Shown one piece after another: positions 1-9,821 of a stretch of 16,184 nucleotides of DNA. The notes under the pieces were generated by a model. That model had not been told where the DNA came from. It ran no database searches and was given only the letters and a program-made list of their open reading frames with translations. The position numbers and the translations under genes are program-made. The stretch covers positions 1-16,184 of the forward strand of contig RBNI01003300.1 in assembly GCA_003990745.1 (NCBI GenBank), written 5' to 3'. How positions within the stretch are numbered: position 1 is the first letter of the stretch; each line of letters opens with the position of its first letter. The DNA comes from Jimgerdemannia flammicorona (Eukaryota > Mucoromycota > Endogonomycetes > Endogonales > Endogonaceae).

Positions 1-17
1 AAAAAAAAAAGAGACTG

Positions 18-461
18 GTGACTCCTGGGGGGAAGGAGGTAGGAAACCTACTTTGGATATATAGGATGATGAATAACCTGATGGCTGAAGAGTTGGGGGA
101 GGTGAACTTGAGAGTAATGAGTGATGAGCATTGGGCACAGATCCTGCATGTAGAGTTGGTATTGAAGGCAGAGATCCTTACAATATATCTGGAGGAGGAA
201 GGGTATGAGGTGGATAAGGAGTAGGAGGTGGAGCTAGCAGGGGTTGCTGGTGAGAGGGCCAAATACTGTTGGGACAAGCAATATGGCTTGCAGCTCTGGC
301 AGAAGACCTGCTTGGAGTACTGAGAGGAGTTTGAGGAGAAGGCAGATGGAGAGATGAATGAGCTGTTGGCTGGATTGGAGGCTCAGAGGGCTGAAGAGGT
401 AGAGGTAACTGCAGAACATAATCTGGATTTAGCACAGAAGGAGATGACTATGGAGCAGTAG
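18..461 (+). pseudogene. LINE ORF1 C-terminal remnant
   Basis: An open frame enters from the window edge (the A-run and AGA CTG GTG read in frame as Lys-Lys-Arg-Leu-Val) and runs to TAG at 459-461, with two premature stops at 222-224 (TAG) and 321-323 (TGA). The product is rich in Glu, Leu, Ala and Lys, with long charged helical stretches (for example EEFEEKADGEMNELLAGLEA), as expected for a coiled-coil region. Position just upstream of the endonuclease-RT frame is what suggests ORF1, which in LINEs encodes an RNA-binding chaperone. I see no CCHC knuckle in the visible part. The true start is outside the window. The identity rests on position and composition, not on a conserved domain. Confidence 0.6.
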
Positions 462-525
462 GGAAGGACTTGATAACACACCATATTTTATTATAAATAG
501 TACAACCAATATTTTTTCTTTGAAC

Positions 526-3500
526 ATGAATAGGTTATGGGGCACTTATCAATATAGGAACATTTTTACTTAGCTGAAGGGATTGGAGGCTAATCTCTTC
601 CTCTTGCAGGATGTCAGGTGTGAAGATGATTTGGATAGATTGGAATGAATGAAGGAATGGGGAGGTGAGGCAGTTTGGAAGGACAAGGTTGGGATTCTGG
701 TACAGAAAGGCAGAGGGGAGATAAAGGATATACAGAGCTGGGGGGATAGATTGGTCTGAGGTAAGTGGATATGTACAGGATGGGAGCTGGTCATGGTGGA
801 CTCCTGTTACTGCCATGAGTATGTAGATTGGGTGAAGGGACTCCAGGAGAGTGGGATCCTCACAGAGACTGGGGTGGATATGCTTGGTGGAGACTTCAAT
901 ATGGTCCAGAATATACTGTTAGATAGAACAGATGGAGGATGGGAAGCTGAGGGTTGGAGTGGTGGACTGATAGTATGAGAGGAAGTGGAAAGGCTGAGTG
1001 CTCTGGTAGATGTGAGTAGGGAGTGCTGGGGGGATAGGAGGGTATACATGCATTGGGCAGGGGGCTTGGGGACAAGAATTGATTGGATTCTAATGGCCAG
1101 CTACTGGGGCTTGGATGTTTGGAAGTCACTGGAGGTGGAATGGTGTCCTTGGTCGGATCATTGGGGGCTTTTAGGACAGGGACATTTTGGGGGGAGTGGG
1201 GATGGGCCTGGACATTGGCACCTCAATTCCTCCCTATTAGATAATAAGATCTGGTGAGATGAGTGGGCTGCAGACATTCAACTGAGGGTGGAGTACTGGA
1301 GATAGAAAGGTGCCCCAGTTGATGTTCAGTAGATGTGAATGAAAGAGATGACCAGGACCTACTGGAGTAAGGCTGGCAAGGAGGCTGGGAAACAGAGGAG
1401 GTGACAGGTGAGATGGACTTCTAGTAGACTGTCTAGACTCTTAGAGGATTGGGTGAGACTGGTGACATTGGAGGGGGAGGAGAATTGGAGATCAATGAGG
1501 GCAAAAATGGAGGTTGGCAAACTATAACAGGTATTGTGGGAGAAGGAAGAGGCAAGGGTACAGGGTTTGGTGGTGCAGCTCCACTGACAGGGTTTGGAAG
1601 AAGGGGAAAGACCCTTAAAGTATCTCACGAGAGCCCTTCAGGTGAGAAGGGTGCAGCAAAGGTGAGAGGGGGTGCTTGACTCTGATGGTATACTGATATA
1701 TAGTATATAAGATATTCTTGGATCTTTAAAGGAGCATTGGAGTGGATTGTGGAGTGAGGAGGAGAGAGGGGCAGATGCTGATACCATTGACTGAGCATTG
1801 GAGAATTGGCACCCCCCACAAGTAGATGGGTTGAGAGACTTAGTATTGCCAGTACAAGATGAGGAGATCTACCAGGTTTTTGCTGTAACAATACTGAGTA
1901 CAGTGCCTGGGGAGGATGGTTTGCTCTGGGACTTCTGGAAGAAGATGGTGGGAGTCCCAGAAGTACTTAGTGAGATGATAGCATTGTGTGATTTTATTCT
2001 ACAGACAAGAAGATGGGTGGGGGAACAGGATCTGAGATTGGTGACATTGCTTTACAAGAACAAAGAAAGGCGAGAGGACTGGAAGAACTGGAGGCCAATT
2101 ATGCTGCTGAATATGGACAGAAAGTTGATTACTAAGATGGTGGTCATGAGGCTACAAAAGGTGGCCCAACAAGTCTTGGGCATTGAGCAGAGGGGTTTTG
2201 TAGGAGGCTGGTTCATTAGGGATGGCACAGCCTGGGTACATGGAGTTATTGAAGGGGTACATGCTAGTGGACTGGATGGATGACTGGTCTTTTTAGACCA
2301 AGAGAAGGCTTATGACTGGGTGAGGTAAGTCTGGCTGGCAAAAGTATTGAATAGGACTGGGGTTCCACACCAGTTCCAGTCTGCAATGGTCAGCCTACTG
2401 GAAGGAAGTAGAGCTGTGCTCATATGTAATAGATATAGAGGGGTAGCATTTCCCCTAGGTAGAGGGGTGCTCCAGGGGGACCCACTGTCTCCCATTCTGT
2501 ATGCCCTTTCTCTGGAATCCTTAATGGATTGAATCAGGCAGAAGATAGTGGGGCTCTCTATCTTTGGCATTGGGTGGAAAGTAGGGGCCTTTGTGGATGA
2601 CATAGTGGTTGGCCTAGGATCAATTGCAGATGTTAAGGAGCTTAAGGAGACAGTGGAGTGGTATGAGAAGAATTCTGGGGCTAAACTTAATTAGCATAAG
2701 TACAAAACAATGGTGTTAGACAATAGTCTGGTGGGAGGGGAGGTTATTGGAACAATCATCTCTGCTGGTGAAGCTGTATAGTACTTGAGTATCTATCTGT
2801 CAGTATATGGGTCAGTTCTACCCAGGCTTTGGTGGGAGCAGTGGGTTGGAATCTGAGGAGAGGCCCTACAGAGTTAGAGGGGTTGCCAATTGTCTCTGGC
2901 AGGGCATGTCACGATTTTGAATATCTACTGGCTGCCAAAGTTATGGTATCTGGCTTATTATCTGGACTTCCCAGCCTGGGTGGTGAAGAGATTGTTGAAG
3001 CTGGCCAAGAGATAGATCTGGGCTGGAAGAAGGAGTCAGATCAGCTGGGAGGTCTTGTCCTTACTAGTGACAAGTGGTGGACTTGAACTGGTTGACTTTC
3101 TGAAGAGGCTATACTGCTTGAGAGTATGGTGGTTGAAGAGAGCCATGGAGTTGAGAGGGGGAGGTTGGGTTCCCCTATTGTAGAAGGTCTGAGAGATGAG
3201 GTCCTCACCAAGAGGTTCAGCTGGAGATCTCTTATCTTTAGTTAGTTTTTGGAATACTGAACAATTGTGATATAAAGGCTTCTAGTGGGGGGTGGCAGAG
3301 GGGGTGCACTACATTGGAATTTATTAGCAAGGAAATGAAAAGAAGGTGGCTTGGGACCTGGCAATGTGGAGATGGGATTGAGTGTTGCTGGGTGACATTC
3401 TCTTAATCAAGTTTGACATTAGTGATGAGATAGAATGCCAAAGAGGACCAGGCTAGGATCTGTGACCCAGCAGTTGGCAAGGAGTAAGAATCAGTGAAGA

Positions 3501-4137
3501 GTGAGACTGGCATGGTATTTGGGCCTGGAGTGCAGAGGTGAGAAGATGGATGCTGCCAAAGTACTGGGTGACTTGGTGGTGTATGCTGAGGAGGAATATA
3601 ATGCTCAACTACTGCTCAGATCACCTTATCAAGAGAGGTTGCTTTGACTGTGAGGAGTGCTATAATGTAGGACAGGAAGGGGGATATGTGCAGATGTCTG
3701 AACATTGGCTAGGAGAGTGTGAGGTACTTAGTGACTTTTGGCAGACTGTTGGGGATCATTTGGGGATAGGGTACAGGGGAGTTGGTATGCAGGGGTGGTG
3801 GGAGGATTTGAGGGAGAGACTGGTGGAGGGGGTGGGAAAGAAATAGCTCACATTAGGCTGGGCTTTGGCCATTTGGGTGGGGTTGGCCAGTCACTGACTA
3901 TTTGTTTTTGAGGATGAGAGGAGACTGGGCTTGGGGGTCTGGCTGCTGCAGTGGCATAGCCTTATAGAAGACACCTTGACAGGCTAGTGGCTTGGTTGGG
4001 GGTTGCAGAGTGATTGAAGATATTGCTTAGTGGAGAAAATTTGTAGGCAGAGTAGGGGGAGGGTTGGAGTAGTGGGTAAGAAGGTAGTCTTTGTTCGGGA
4101 GAGGGTGGGGAGGGGCTCCTCTATGGGGATTAGGTAG
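526..4137 (+). pseudogene. LINE ORF2: APE endonuclease - reverse transcriptase - Cys/His knuckle, copy 1
   Basis: One frame can be followed from ATG 526 to TAG 4135-4137 (about 1203 codons). It is interrupted by more than twenty stops, mostly TGA and TAG, with no frameshift that I could find. The endonuclease part shows FLLQDVR (glutamate-type site, here Asp), LGGDFNMV near 880, IDWILM near 1080 and WSDHWG near 1155. The RT part shows LVTLLYKNKERREDWKNWRP (about 2038-2097), LLNMDRKLITK, QRGFVGG, VFLDQEKAYD, GVLQGDPLSPILY (about 2467) and the catalytic AFVDDIVVGL (about 2590). The tail has a knuckle near 3630-3720 (CFDCEEC, then HWLGEC) typical of L1-like proteins. In a live element ORF2 nicks target DNA and reverse transcribes the element RNA onto it. 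Alignment with copy 3 shows stops replacing Trp and Gln (HWHK-type TGG to TAG; VQYL CAG to TAG). Confidence 0.9.
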
Positions 4138-4197
4138 TGGGTGGAAATACTGTAAACTTATTAATAGACAGGTAACAAATGGTAGAGTCCAAGTAAC

Positions 4198-4200
<3 letters not shown>

Positions 4201-4276
<76 letters not shown>
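4201..4276 (+). repeat. 76-nt uninterrupted poly(A) tail of LINE copy 1
   Basis: Exactly 76 consecutive A follow the 3' UTR and end abruptly at TGACTAG. This is the 3' tail left by target-primed reverse transcription. It marks the 3' end of copy 1 and the junction with copy 2. Long pure A tracts normally shorten or gain interruptions quickly, so the tract suggests a fairly recent insertion despite the ruined ORF2. Confidence 0.95.
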
Positions 4277-4278
<2 letters not shown>

Positions 4279-7200
4279 ACTAGTAGAAGTAGTGGGATAG
4301 AAGTCTGAGAGGAAGTTGAATATCTGAATTCCTTAGTAGATACTGGGAGAATTGGATAGGGAGATCACAGGGTCTATACTCACTGAGTGATAGGATTGGG
4401 CTTAAGGATTAACTAGATATTGATTGCTTAATGCTAGAGAGTCAATATCTAAAGATCTTTGGAAACTGTTTAGTATCTATGGTCTAATTACTAGGACCTT
4501 CTAGGAGGGGAGAGTTTTGGAAGAAGTGGAGAGAGACCTGAACATTAGTACCTAAATACCTTACTGCTGGGGAAGGTCTCTTTATAGGATGTATGGGTAA
4601 TGGACATTAGCTCCAGAATACTAAGATAGAGAGTGAAGAGATTGCCAATTGGGGATTGCTGGAGATGGCTGAAATCAGATATACAATAGTACTGGAGAGA
4701 GACAGAAAGGATGTATAGTGTTCAGAGGAGGAAGTGAGTGAGATGGGCCTTCTAGAAGTTGGCAAAGTTGTTAGTAATATAGGTAGATCTGCTGAATAAT
4801 AGTAAGGAGAGAGATTGGAGAACCCAGCAGATCTGGCTAGAGGTAGAGAAGTTGAAGGAATTGCTGAGGCAGGAGGAAGACCTACAGATATAGAGCATAG
4901 CAGCCTAGCTGAGGTAACAGAGATTAGAGGAGGGAGTAAGGTCTATAAAATATTTATTTTACCTTCTACAAGTGAGGAGAGTATAGCAGAGATAGGAGGG
5001 GGTATTAGATGAGGCAGGGGAGTTGGTTATTGGTACTTCAGAGATTTTAGACTAGTTGAGTACACAGTGGGAGTGATTGTGGAATAAGACAGAAGAGGGG
5101 GTGGGGGTGCTGGACATTGATAGACACTTGGAGGACTAGTACCTTAATTTGGCAGCAAACTTAGGTGATCTTGGTGCTACTATCTAAGGAAAAGAGATTT
5201 GGTAGGTACTGACAATGATGAGTTTAGAGATAGTACTAGGAGAGAATAACTTATTATAGGATTTTTGAAAGAAGATAGCAAGAGTCAAGCTAATTCTAGA
5301 GGAAATAACAACAATGTGCAATAAAGTTATTAGCTCAGAGACATAGATTGGGGGACAGTACTTGGGTCTTATAGCTCTGCTGTTTAAGAATAAAGAGAAG
5401 AGAGAGGAGTAAAAAAACTGGAGGCCAATCATGCTTTAGAATGTGGATCACAAACTGGTTACAAAGATACTGGTGGCTAGACTATAAGGAGTAGCTCAGC
5501 AGATTCTGGGGGCAGAGCAGAGAGGATTTATAGAGAGATATCTGATTAGAGATAAGACAGCCTGAGTATATAGTATCATCAAGAGAGCTCATACCACTGG
5601 AGTAGAGAATAGCTGGTTTTTTTAAACCAAGAGAAGGCCTATGATAGGGTCTGGCAAGTATAGTTGAAAGGGGTGCTAAAGCATATAGAGATCTCTCCTA
5701 GAGTCCAGCAGGTCTTGGTCAGTCTGCTGGAAGGGAGTCAGATAGTAATTATAATAAATAGATATAAGAGAGTTTCATTCTCTCTAGACAGAGGAGTGCT
5801 ACAAGGGGATCCATTATTATTGATCCTATATATATTATCTCTAGAACCTCTTTTGGACAGAATATAGCAAAAGATGAGAGGGTTGGACATTCTGGGGGTT
5901 AATTAGAAGGTGGGGGCCTTTACCAACAATATGATAGTTAGGTTGGAGTTAGCAGAAGATGTGGCAGTACTGAAAGGTACAGTAGAGTGATATGAGAGAT
6001 GCTTGGATGCTAAGCTCAACTGGTATAAGTATGTATAAGACTTTGGTGTTGGGAGAAGAGATAGTCAGTGGAGATGTAATTGGAACAATTATTTCTGCAG
6101 GAAAGACTATTTACTATCTGGAAATTTACTTTTCAGTATATGGCTTCTTGCTATATCATGGATGGTAGGAGTAGTAGTTGGAAGAGTGAAGGAGTACTCT
6201 CTTGGAGTAGGGTAGACATTATATATCTCTGGCAGAGAGAGTGATAGTGCTGAATATATACTGATTGCCTAAGCTATAGTATCTGAGATATGTATTATTG
6301 GACTTTCCAGCATAGGTGGTCAAGAGATTATTGAAGATAGCCAGAACCTAGATATGGGCAGAATGATAGAGTCAGATTGGCTAAGAGGTGCTAATCTTGC
6401 CAGTAGACCAGAGAGGCCTGGGTCTGATAGATTTTTCCAAGCATCTGTATTGCTTAAGAGTATGATGGCTGAAGCAAGCTAGTGTATTAAGGGGCAGAGA
6501 GTGAGTTCCCCTCATGCAGAGGGTATGGGAGGCCTGGTTCTCTCCCTATAGTGCAACTGGGGATCTACTATCTCTAGTGGCTTTGGAGGAGAGTCAGAGG
6601 ATACACTATAGGGGATTCTGGTGGGAAGTGGTTGATGGAACTCCTCATATTGATCTCTGATGGTGGAGTGATGAGAGAGAGGAAGAATGGAGACCCCAGA
6701 TATAGAGGTAGAACTATCTTCTATTAGACAGAGTACCAGTAGATGACTTCTGCTTAGAGAATAGTATAGAGTACCTTTGGGAGTATAGGAGAGATCTATA
6801 GCAGGAGGTGGAGATTGGAGAAGAGTAGAACTGGAATGGTATTTAGTTATAGAGCAAGTAGGTGGTGAGATAGATTCTCCCTAAGTTCTGGGTGATATGG
6901 TGAAGACTTCTATAGTGTAATGTAATATTGAACTATCAGTCAGGTCACTTGATAGAAGGAGGTATCCAGGAGTATAAGAAGTGTTGAATATCAGACAGGA
7001 GAGAGGAGTAGTACAGACTCCTGAACATTGACTAGAGGAGTGTAAGGTAATGGGTGACTTTTGGAGGGTGATTAGGTGTAGCTGAGAGTATACTTACCAG
7101 AGTTGGTGGTAGGAGAGAGGTAGAATAACCTTCAGCAGAGGCTGGTGGAGGGGTTGGAAGATGAGTGATTAACATTAAGATGGGTGCTAGCAATTTGGAT

Positions 7201-7456
7201 CAGACTTGTAGGACATTAGCTATATGTATTTGAGGAAGGTCAATGGCTGACATTGAGGGTAAGAGTAATTAGATGGGAGTGGCTGATGACAGATCTGTTG
7301 AATAGGTGGTGGAGGAGATGGGGTATTAGTGGGGGGTATTAGAGATGACTGATGGAGATAATCTATAGGAAGAGTGGAGAGAGGATTGGGGTAGCAGAGG
7401 GGTTGGCAGTATTTTGAAAGAACAGTGAGGGAAGGAGAGAGCTTCTGAGTGGAATT
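4277..7456 (+). mobile_element. L1-like LINE, copy 2 (old, interrupted at both ends)
   Basis: The sequence is collinear with copy 1 from about copy-1 position 955 (mid endonuclease) to about 4130. Matches include CTGAGAGGAAGT at about 4303, the RT start (AAAAACTGGAGGCCAATCATGC near 5410), AGACAGAGGAGTGCTACAAG near 5788 and the 3' part up to AGCTTCTGAGTGGAATTGG. It begins right after the poly(A) of copy 1 and ends where the hAT inverted end begins, so both ends look like insertion boundaries. On reading I found no CpG dinucleotide between 4277 and 7490. It is the oldest of the three copies by stop density, CpG loss and frameshifts. Confidence 0.85.
5170..7160 (+). pseudogene. LINE ORF2 reverse transcriptase and C-terminal remnant, copy 2
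   Basis: Recognisable RT pieces are NWRPIML near 5420, AEQRGFIE near 5513, a clean stretch 5664-5867 with VLVSLLEGSQ, RGVLQGDPLLLILYILSLEP, and a palm motif near 5918 that reads AFTNN where copies 1 and 3 have AFVDD and AFADD. Both catalytic aspartates are thus changed to asparagine by G-to-A. A one-base loss around 5605-5615, relative to copy 1, puts the two halves of the RT in different frames. Stops (TAG, TGA, TAA) are dense throughout, many at positions where copy 3 has Trp or Gln codons. The C-terminal region is followed to a decayed Cys/His knuckle near 6960-7040 (HWLGEC-like TGACTAGAGGAGTGT). There is no coding capacity. Confidence 0.8.
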
Positions 7457-7615
7457 GGTAGTGCTCTGAACAAATGGAGTTGATCTGGATGAGATTCGAT
7501 TCAAGTTCATCATATGATAGATTCGAATCAACTCGGATTGGTCTCGTGATCTGATCTGGATTGATCTGGATTAATCTGGATTGATCCATCTGGATTGATC
7601 CATCTGGATTGAAAT
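7457..7615 (+). repeat. Left terminal inverted repeat and subterminal repeat array
   Basis: TIR at 7457-7473. A palindromic core (CATCATATGAT) lies at 7508-7518. From 7544 on come head-to-tail ATCTGGATTG units, first at about 10-bp and then at 14-bp spacing (ATCCATCTGGATTG twice). The unit CCATCTGGATTGAT read inward from this end matches CCATCTGAATCACT read inward from the right end. Such subterminal arrays are the known docking sites of hAT transposases through their BED finger; that role is inferred here. Confidence 0.7.
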
Positions 7616-7747
7616 CTTTGGTAACATCACCCTTTCTTTTATTCATTTCGCTCTTGTTTTTTTTTTTCTGCCGCACTTTGGTGACATCACTCTTTCCTTT
7701 ATTCCCTCTCTTTTCTTTGTTCTTTTTCTTTGTTCTTTTCTGCTGCA
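7616..7747 (+). promoter_or_regulatory. Duplicated pyrimidine-rich promoter-like block of the accessory gene
   Basis: An imperfect tandem duplication: CTTTGGTAACATCAC followed by a T/C-rich tract and CTGCCGCA (7616-7674), then CTTTGGTGACATCAC followed by a T/C-rich tract and CTGCTGCA (7676-7747). The block ends about 70 bp before the proposed ATG at 7816. Pyrimidine-rich tracts near transcription starts are common in fungi, and TGACATCA resembles a bZIP (ATF/CREB-type) half-palindrome. No TATA box is obvious. The promoter role is inferred from position. Confidence 0.4.
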
Positions 7748-7815
7748 TCACGAGCAAACAAAACAGCAGCTCTTAATTCATACATTGGTCCAGTCTACTC
7801 ATTTTTCACCCTGCA

Positions 7816-9821
7816 ATGATCATCAAAAGAGGGAGTATTTGAGATAGAAATGCACTCTCTACTAACAATGTTAGATTCTTTCTCATATGGGCAGCACACA
7901 AGCTGCTCATTGAGAGCCAAAGGTGTGATGGTGGTGGTGATAGTGATGGTGATAGTGATGGCAGGGATGAGGGTGAATTCTAGCAATAACTCACGGCAGC
8001 CCTTCAGACCTCAGAATTCACAGACCTCACAGTTATGTATGCGGCAGCCTTTTTGGAGCAGCCAGTAGTAGATATAGGTTGTTCTTTTCTGCCACTACTT
8101 TTTACTTGTTTAAATTCCCCCAGTATGACCTGATTCACCTCATGCTCTTCTTAGGGTCCACAGCTCTACAGTGAGATCTGCTGACTTTATTCACAACATC
8201 TGGTCAAGATGAAGAAAGGTTAGAGGACATTGTAAGGTATGCCTTTGGTGGCTGAGCTGTTGAGTCAATGCATCATGTGGCAGAGGTCTCAAAAGGAACA
8301 GAAATAAGCCTTCATGAGTAATCTTGTACAACTCATGCAACTCATCAGTGTGCAACTCGTCAGCATGTAGCTCACTCACTCACTCACTCATGTTCTTTTT
8401 CTGAAATACCCATCTCTGTGTTTTATTTAATTTCATTTTTTATGTGGTCTCCCCCTAAAAAACACCCACACTTGCATGCAACCTGCCCGCATACAACCCA
8501 TCTACACACAACCTGTCTACATGCTATCCGTCCATACACTTATCTTGGTCCCTCAGATCAGGGCTCAGTTCCATTGGAAAGGAGAGTTCAAAGTTACCCA
8601 AGTTCAACCATGTCTGGCATCTGATCAAATAGAGAAATTCAAGGGCAAGATATTCAGCATGAGCAGTACCAGCATCATTATCAAGGCTTGGGGGTCTACA
8701 TTTGAATCAGAGCCAATTTTTTTTGACCAAGAAGTCCATTGGCCAGCAGAAGTAACCAACGATGAAGAGAACTATATCTTTATTAATGAATGCAGAAAGG
8801 TGGTTGCAATAGTGGTAAGGAACCTCTATGGCAATGAGCTTTGCTGCCACATCAACAAGATTTGTGAGGATTGTGTCAAATACCAGGTAGCAGAAAAGAG
8901 GGGGCGAAAAAAGCAAGGAGGGGGAGTTTGGACAGGAATTGGGTATACTGCAACACTGGTGAAGAGTGGGTTCCGGAGTTCCAAAATTCCCCACACTTGT
9001 CTCTCTTTTTTTTTACTCCTCTCCAGATAAATCACACTCTTCGCCAATATACTCTTTTTGATACAAATCCAGGAATACACAAGATTCTATACCCCTACCA
9101 GAACTTTAGAAGTGCTATCAAAGAGTAAACTGTGCATGAGCACGATACAGCCTGTGTAGCGATGGTGGCTATGATCTGGGGTTCTTTGAGCAGATTGGTA
9201 GAGCATACGGCAGGCTAGCTTGGTGGTGATCTCGGTATGGCTGTATATATATTCTTGGTGCAATTTAGCATACTATATGAGGTGAGGAGCTCCACTTTTT
9301 AGGGTGCTGCAGCCCAGGGGGTTTCTGTGGCCCAGGGGGTTTCTGTGGCCTGAGGGGTTTCTGCCCCCCCACATGCAAAAGAACTGACCAGTTGCCATCC
9401 ATTTTGGCAGATTTCCAAGCTGGGGCTCCTGGGGCTGGACCAAGGGCAGGCATCCACCAGTATAGTCTGGCAGTATGAGGTCCTGGGCCAAGGGTTCACC
9501 CAACCATATGCTCATATCACATCAGGATATGTTGGGTACAACCTTTCTCTGCCCATATACACAGACTACAATATCACCCTGGTAATATTTTACATCCTGG
9601 AAAGGAAGGGCCCAACCTGAGAAGATAGCAGCAGAGTCTGGTATGACCTCACCTATGGTTTCGGGGTCTCGTTTGTGGCCAACACAGCCATTCTCTTCCA
9701 ACCACATGACCACTACAGCACCATCACCTTCGAGGAGAGCTCGGACACAACAGTCATCGCACTCACAATGGATGATAGGCTCATCAAGGCCTGAGACCAG
9801 CAAGTGGAGCAGTTTTTGTGA
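7816..9821 (+). pseudogene. Accessory gene of the hAT element, four exons, unknown family (possible 2OG oxygenase-like C-terminus)
   Basis: I could join four exons in one frame: 7816-8077, 8155-8317, 8562-8886 and 9027-9821 (1545 nt, 515 codons with the stop). The introns are GT-AG (77, 244 and 140 nt), the last with a strong pyrimidine tract before CTCCAG at 9021-9026. Eleven premature stops lie in this frame (TGA at 7840, 8172, 8253, 9351, 9618, 9792; TAG at 7981, 9216, 9300; TAA at 7987, 9126). Each fits CGA, CAG or CAA with C changed to T, and there is no frameshift. Exon 1 has FFLIWAAHKLLIES and an acidic Asp/Gly/Ser run. Exon 3 has FHWKGEFKV, HWPAEV and CEDCVKYQ. Exon 4 ends with GYNLSLPIYTDYN, YGFGVSF, AILFQPHDHYSTITFEES and TTVIAL, a beta-strand-like pattern. 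I do not recognise the family with certainty. The gene may instead end at 9126, with the rest a second gene. Confidence 0.55.
9312..9365 (+). repeat. Three 18-bp tandem repeats inside exon 4
   Basis: GCCCAGGGGGTTTCTGTG occurs at 9312-9329 and again identically at 9330-9347, with a variant third copy at 9348-9365. The period is a multiple of three and keeps the frame, adding AQGVSV units to the accessory protein. The third unit carries the TGA at 9351. Confidence 0.8.

Larger units (their letters stand above)
1..4276 (+). mobile_element. L1-like LINE, copy 1 (nearly full ORF2, poly(A) tailed)
   Basis: Non-LTR retrotransposon on the + strand: end of ORF1, a 64-nt gap, a long ORF2, a 63-nt 3' UTR and a pure poly(A). 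The ORF order, the APE-type endonuclease before the reverse transcriptase, the absence of a visible RNase H and the C-terminal Cys/His knuckle fit the L1-like group as known from plants and fungi. The sense strand is strikingly rich in G and A. The 5' end lies outside the window. The ten A residues at 1-10 may be lysine codons of ORF1 or the tail of another element. The copy is dead because ORF2 holds more than twenty stop codons, but its reading frame is otherwise preserved. Homologous sequence in two other places in the window shows that it is a repeated family. Confidence 0.9.

Noticed and set aside
1..10. Poly(A) end of an upstream LINE
   Set aside because: Ten A residues are in frame with the ORF1 remnant as Lys codons, so without upstream sequence the two readings cannot be separated.
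1359..1891. Several minus-strand open frames across the LINE copies
   Set aside because: The purine-rich sense strand gives a pyrimidine-rich antisense with few stops; these are shadows of ORF2.
4091..4279. A coding frame ending in a polylysine run
   Set aside because: It is ORF2 tail sequence in another frame read through the poly(A); an artefact.
7326..7757. Minus-strand open frame rich in Lys and Asn
   Set aside because: It crosses the LINE/hAT boundary and the pyrimidine-rich promoter block, and has no conserved pattern.
8465..8550. Telomere-like or satellite repeat in CCATCTACACACAACC sequence
   Set aside because: The units are irregular and the stretch lies inside the predicted 244-nt intron 2; it is not a true tandem repeat.
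9522..9803. Minus-strand 93-codon open frame
   Set aside because: It is the antisense of exon 4 of the accessory gene, whose + frame extends through flanking exons and has protein-like strand patterns.
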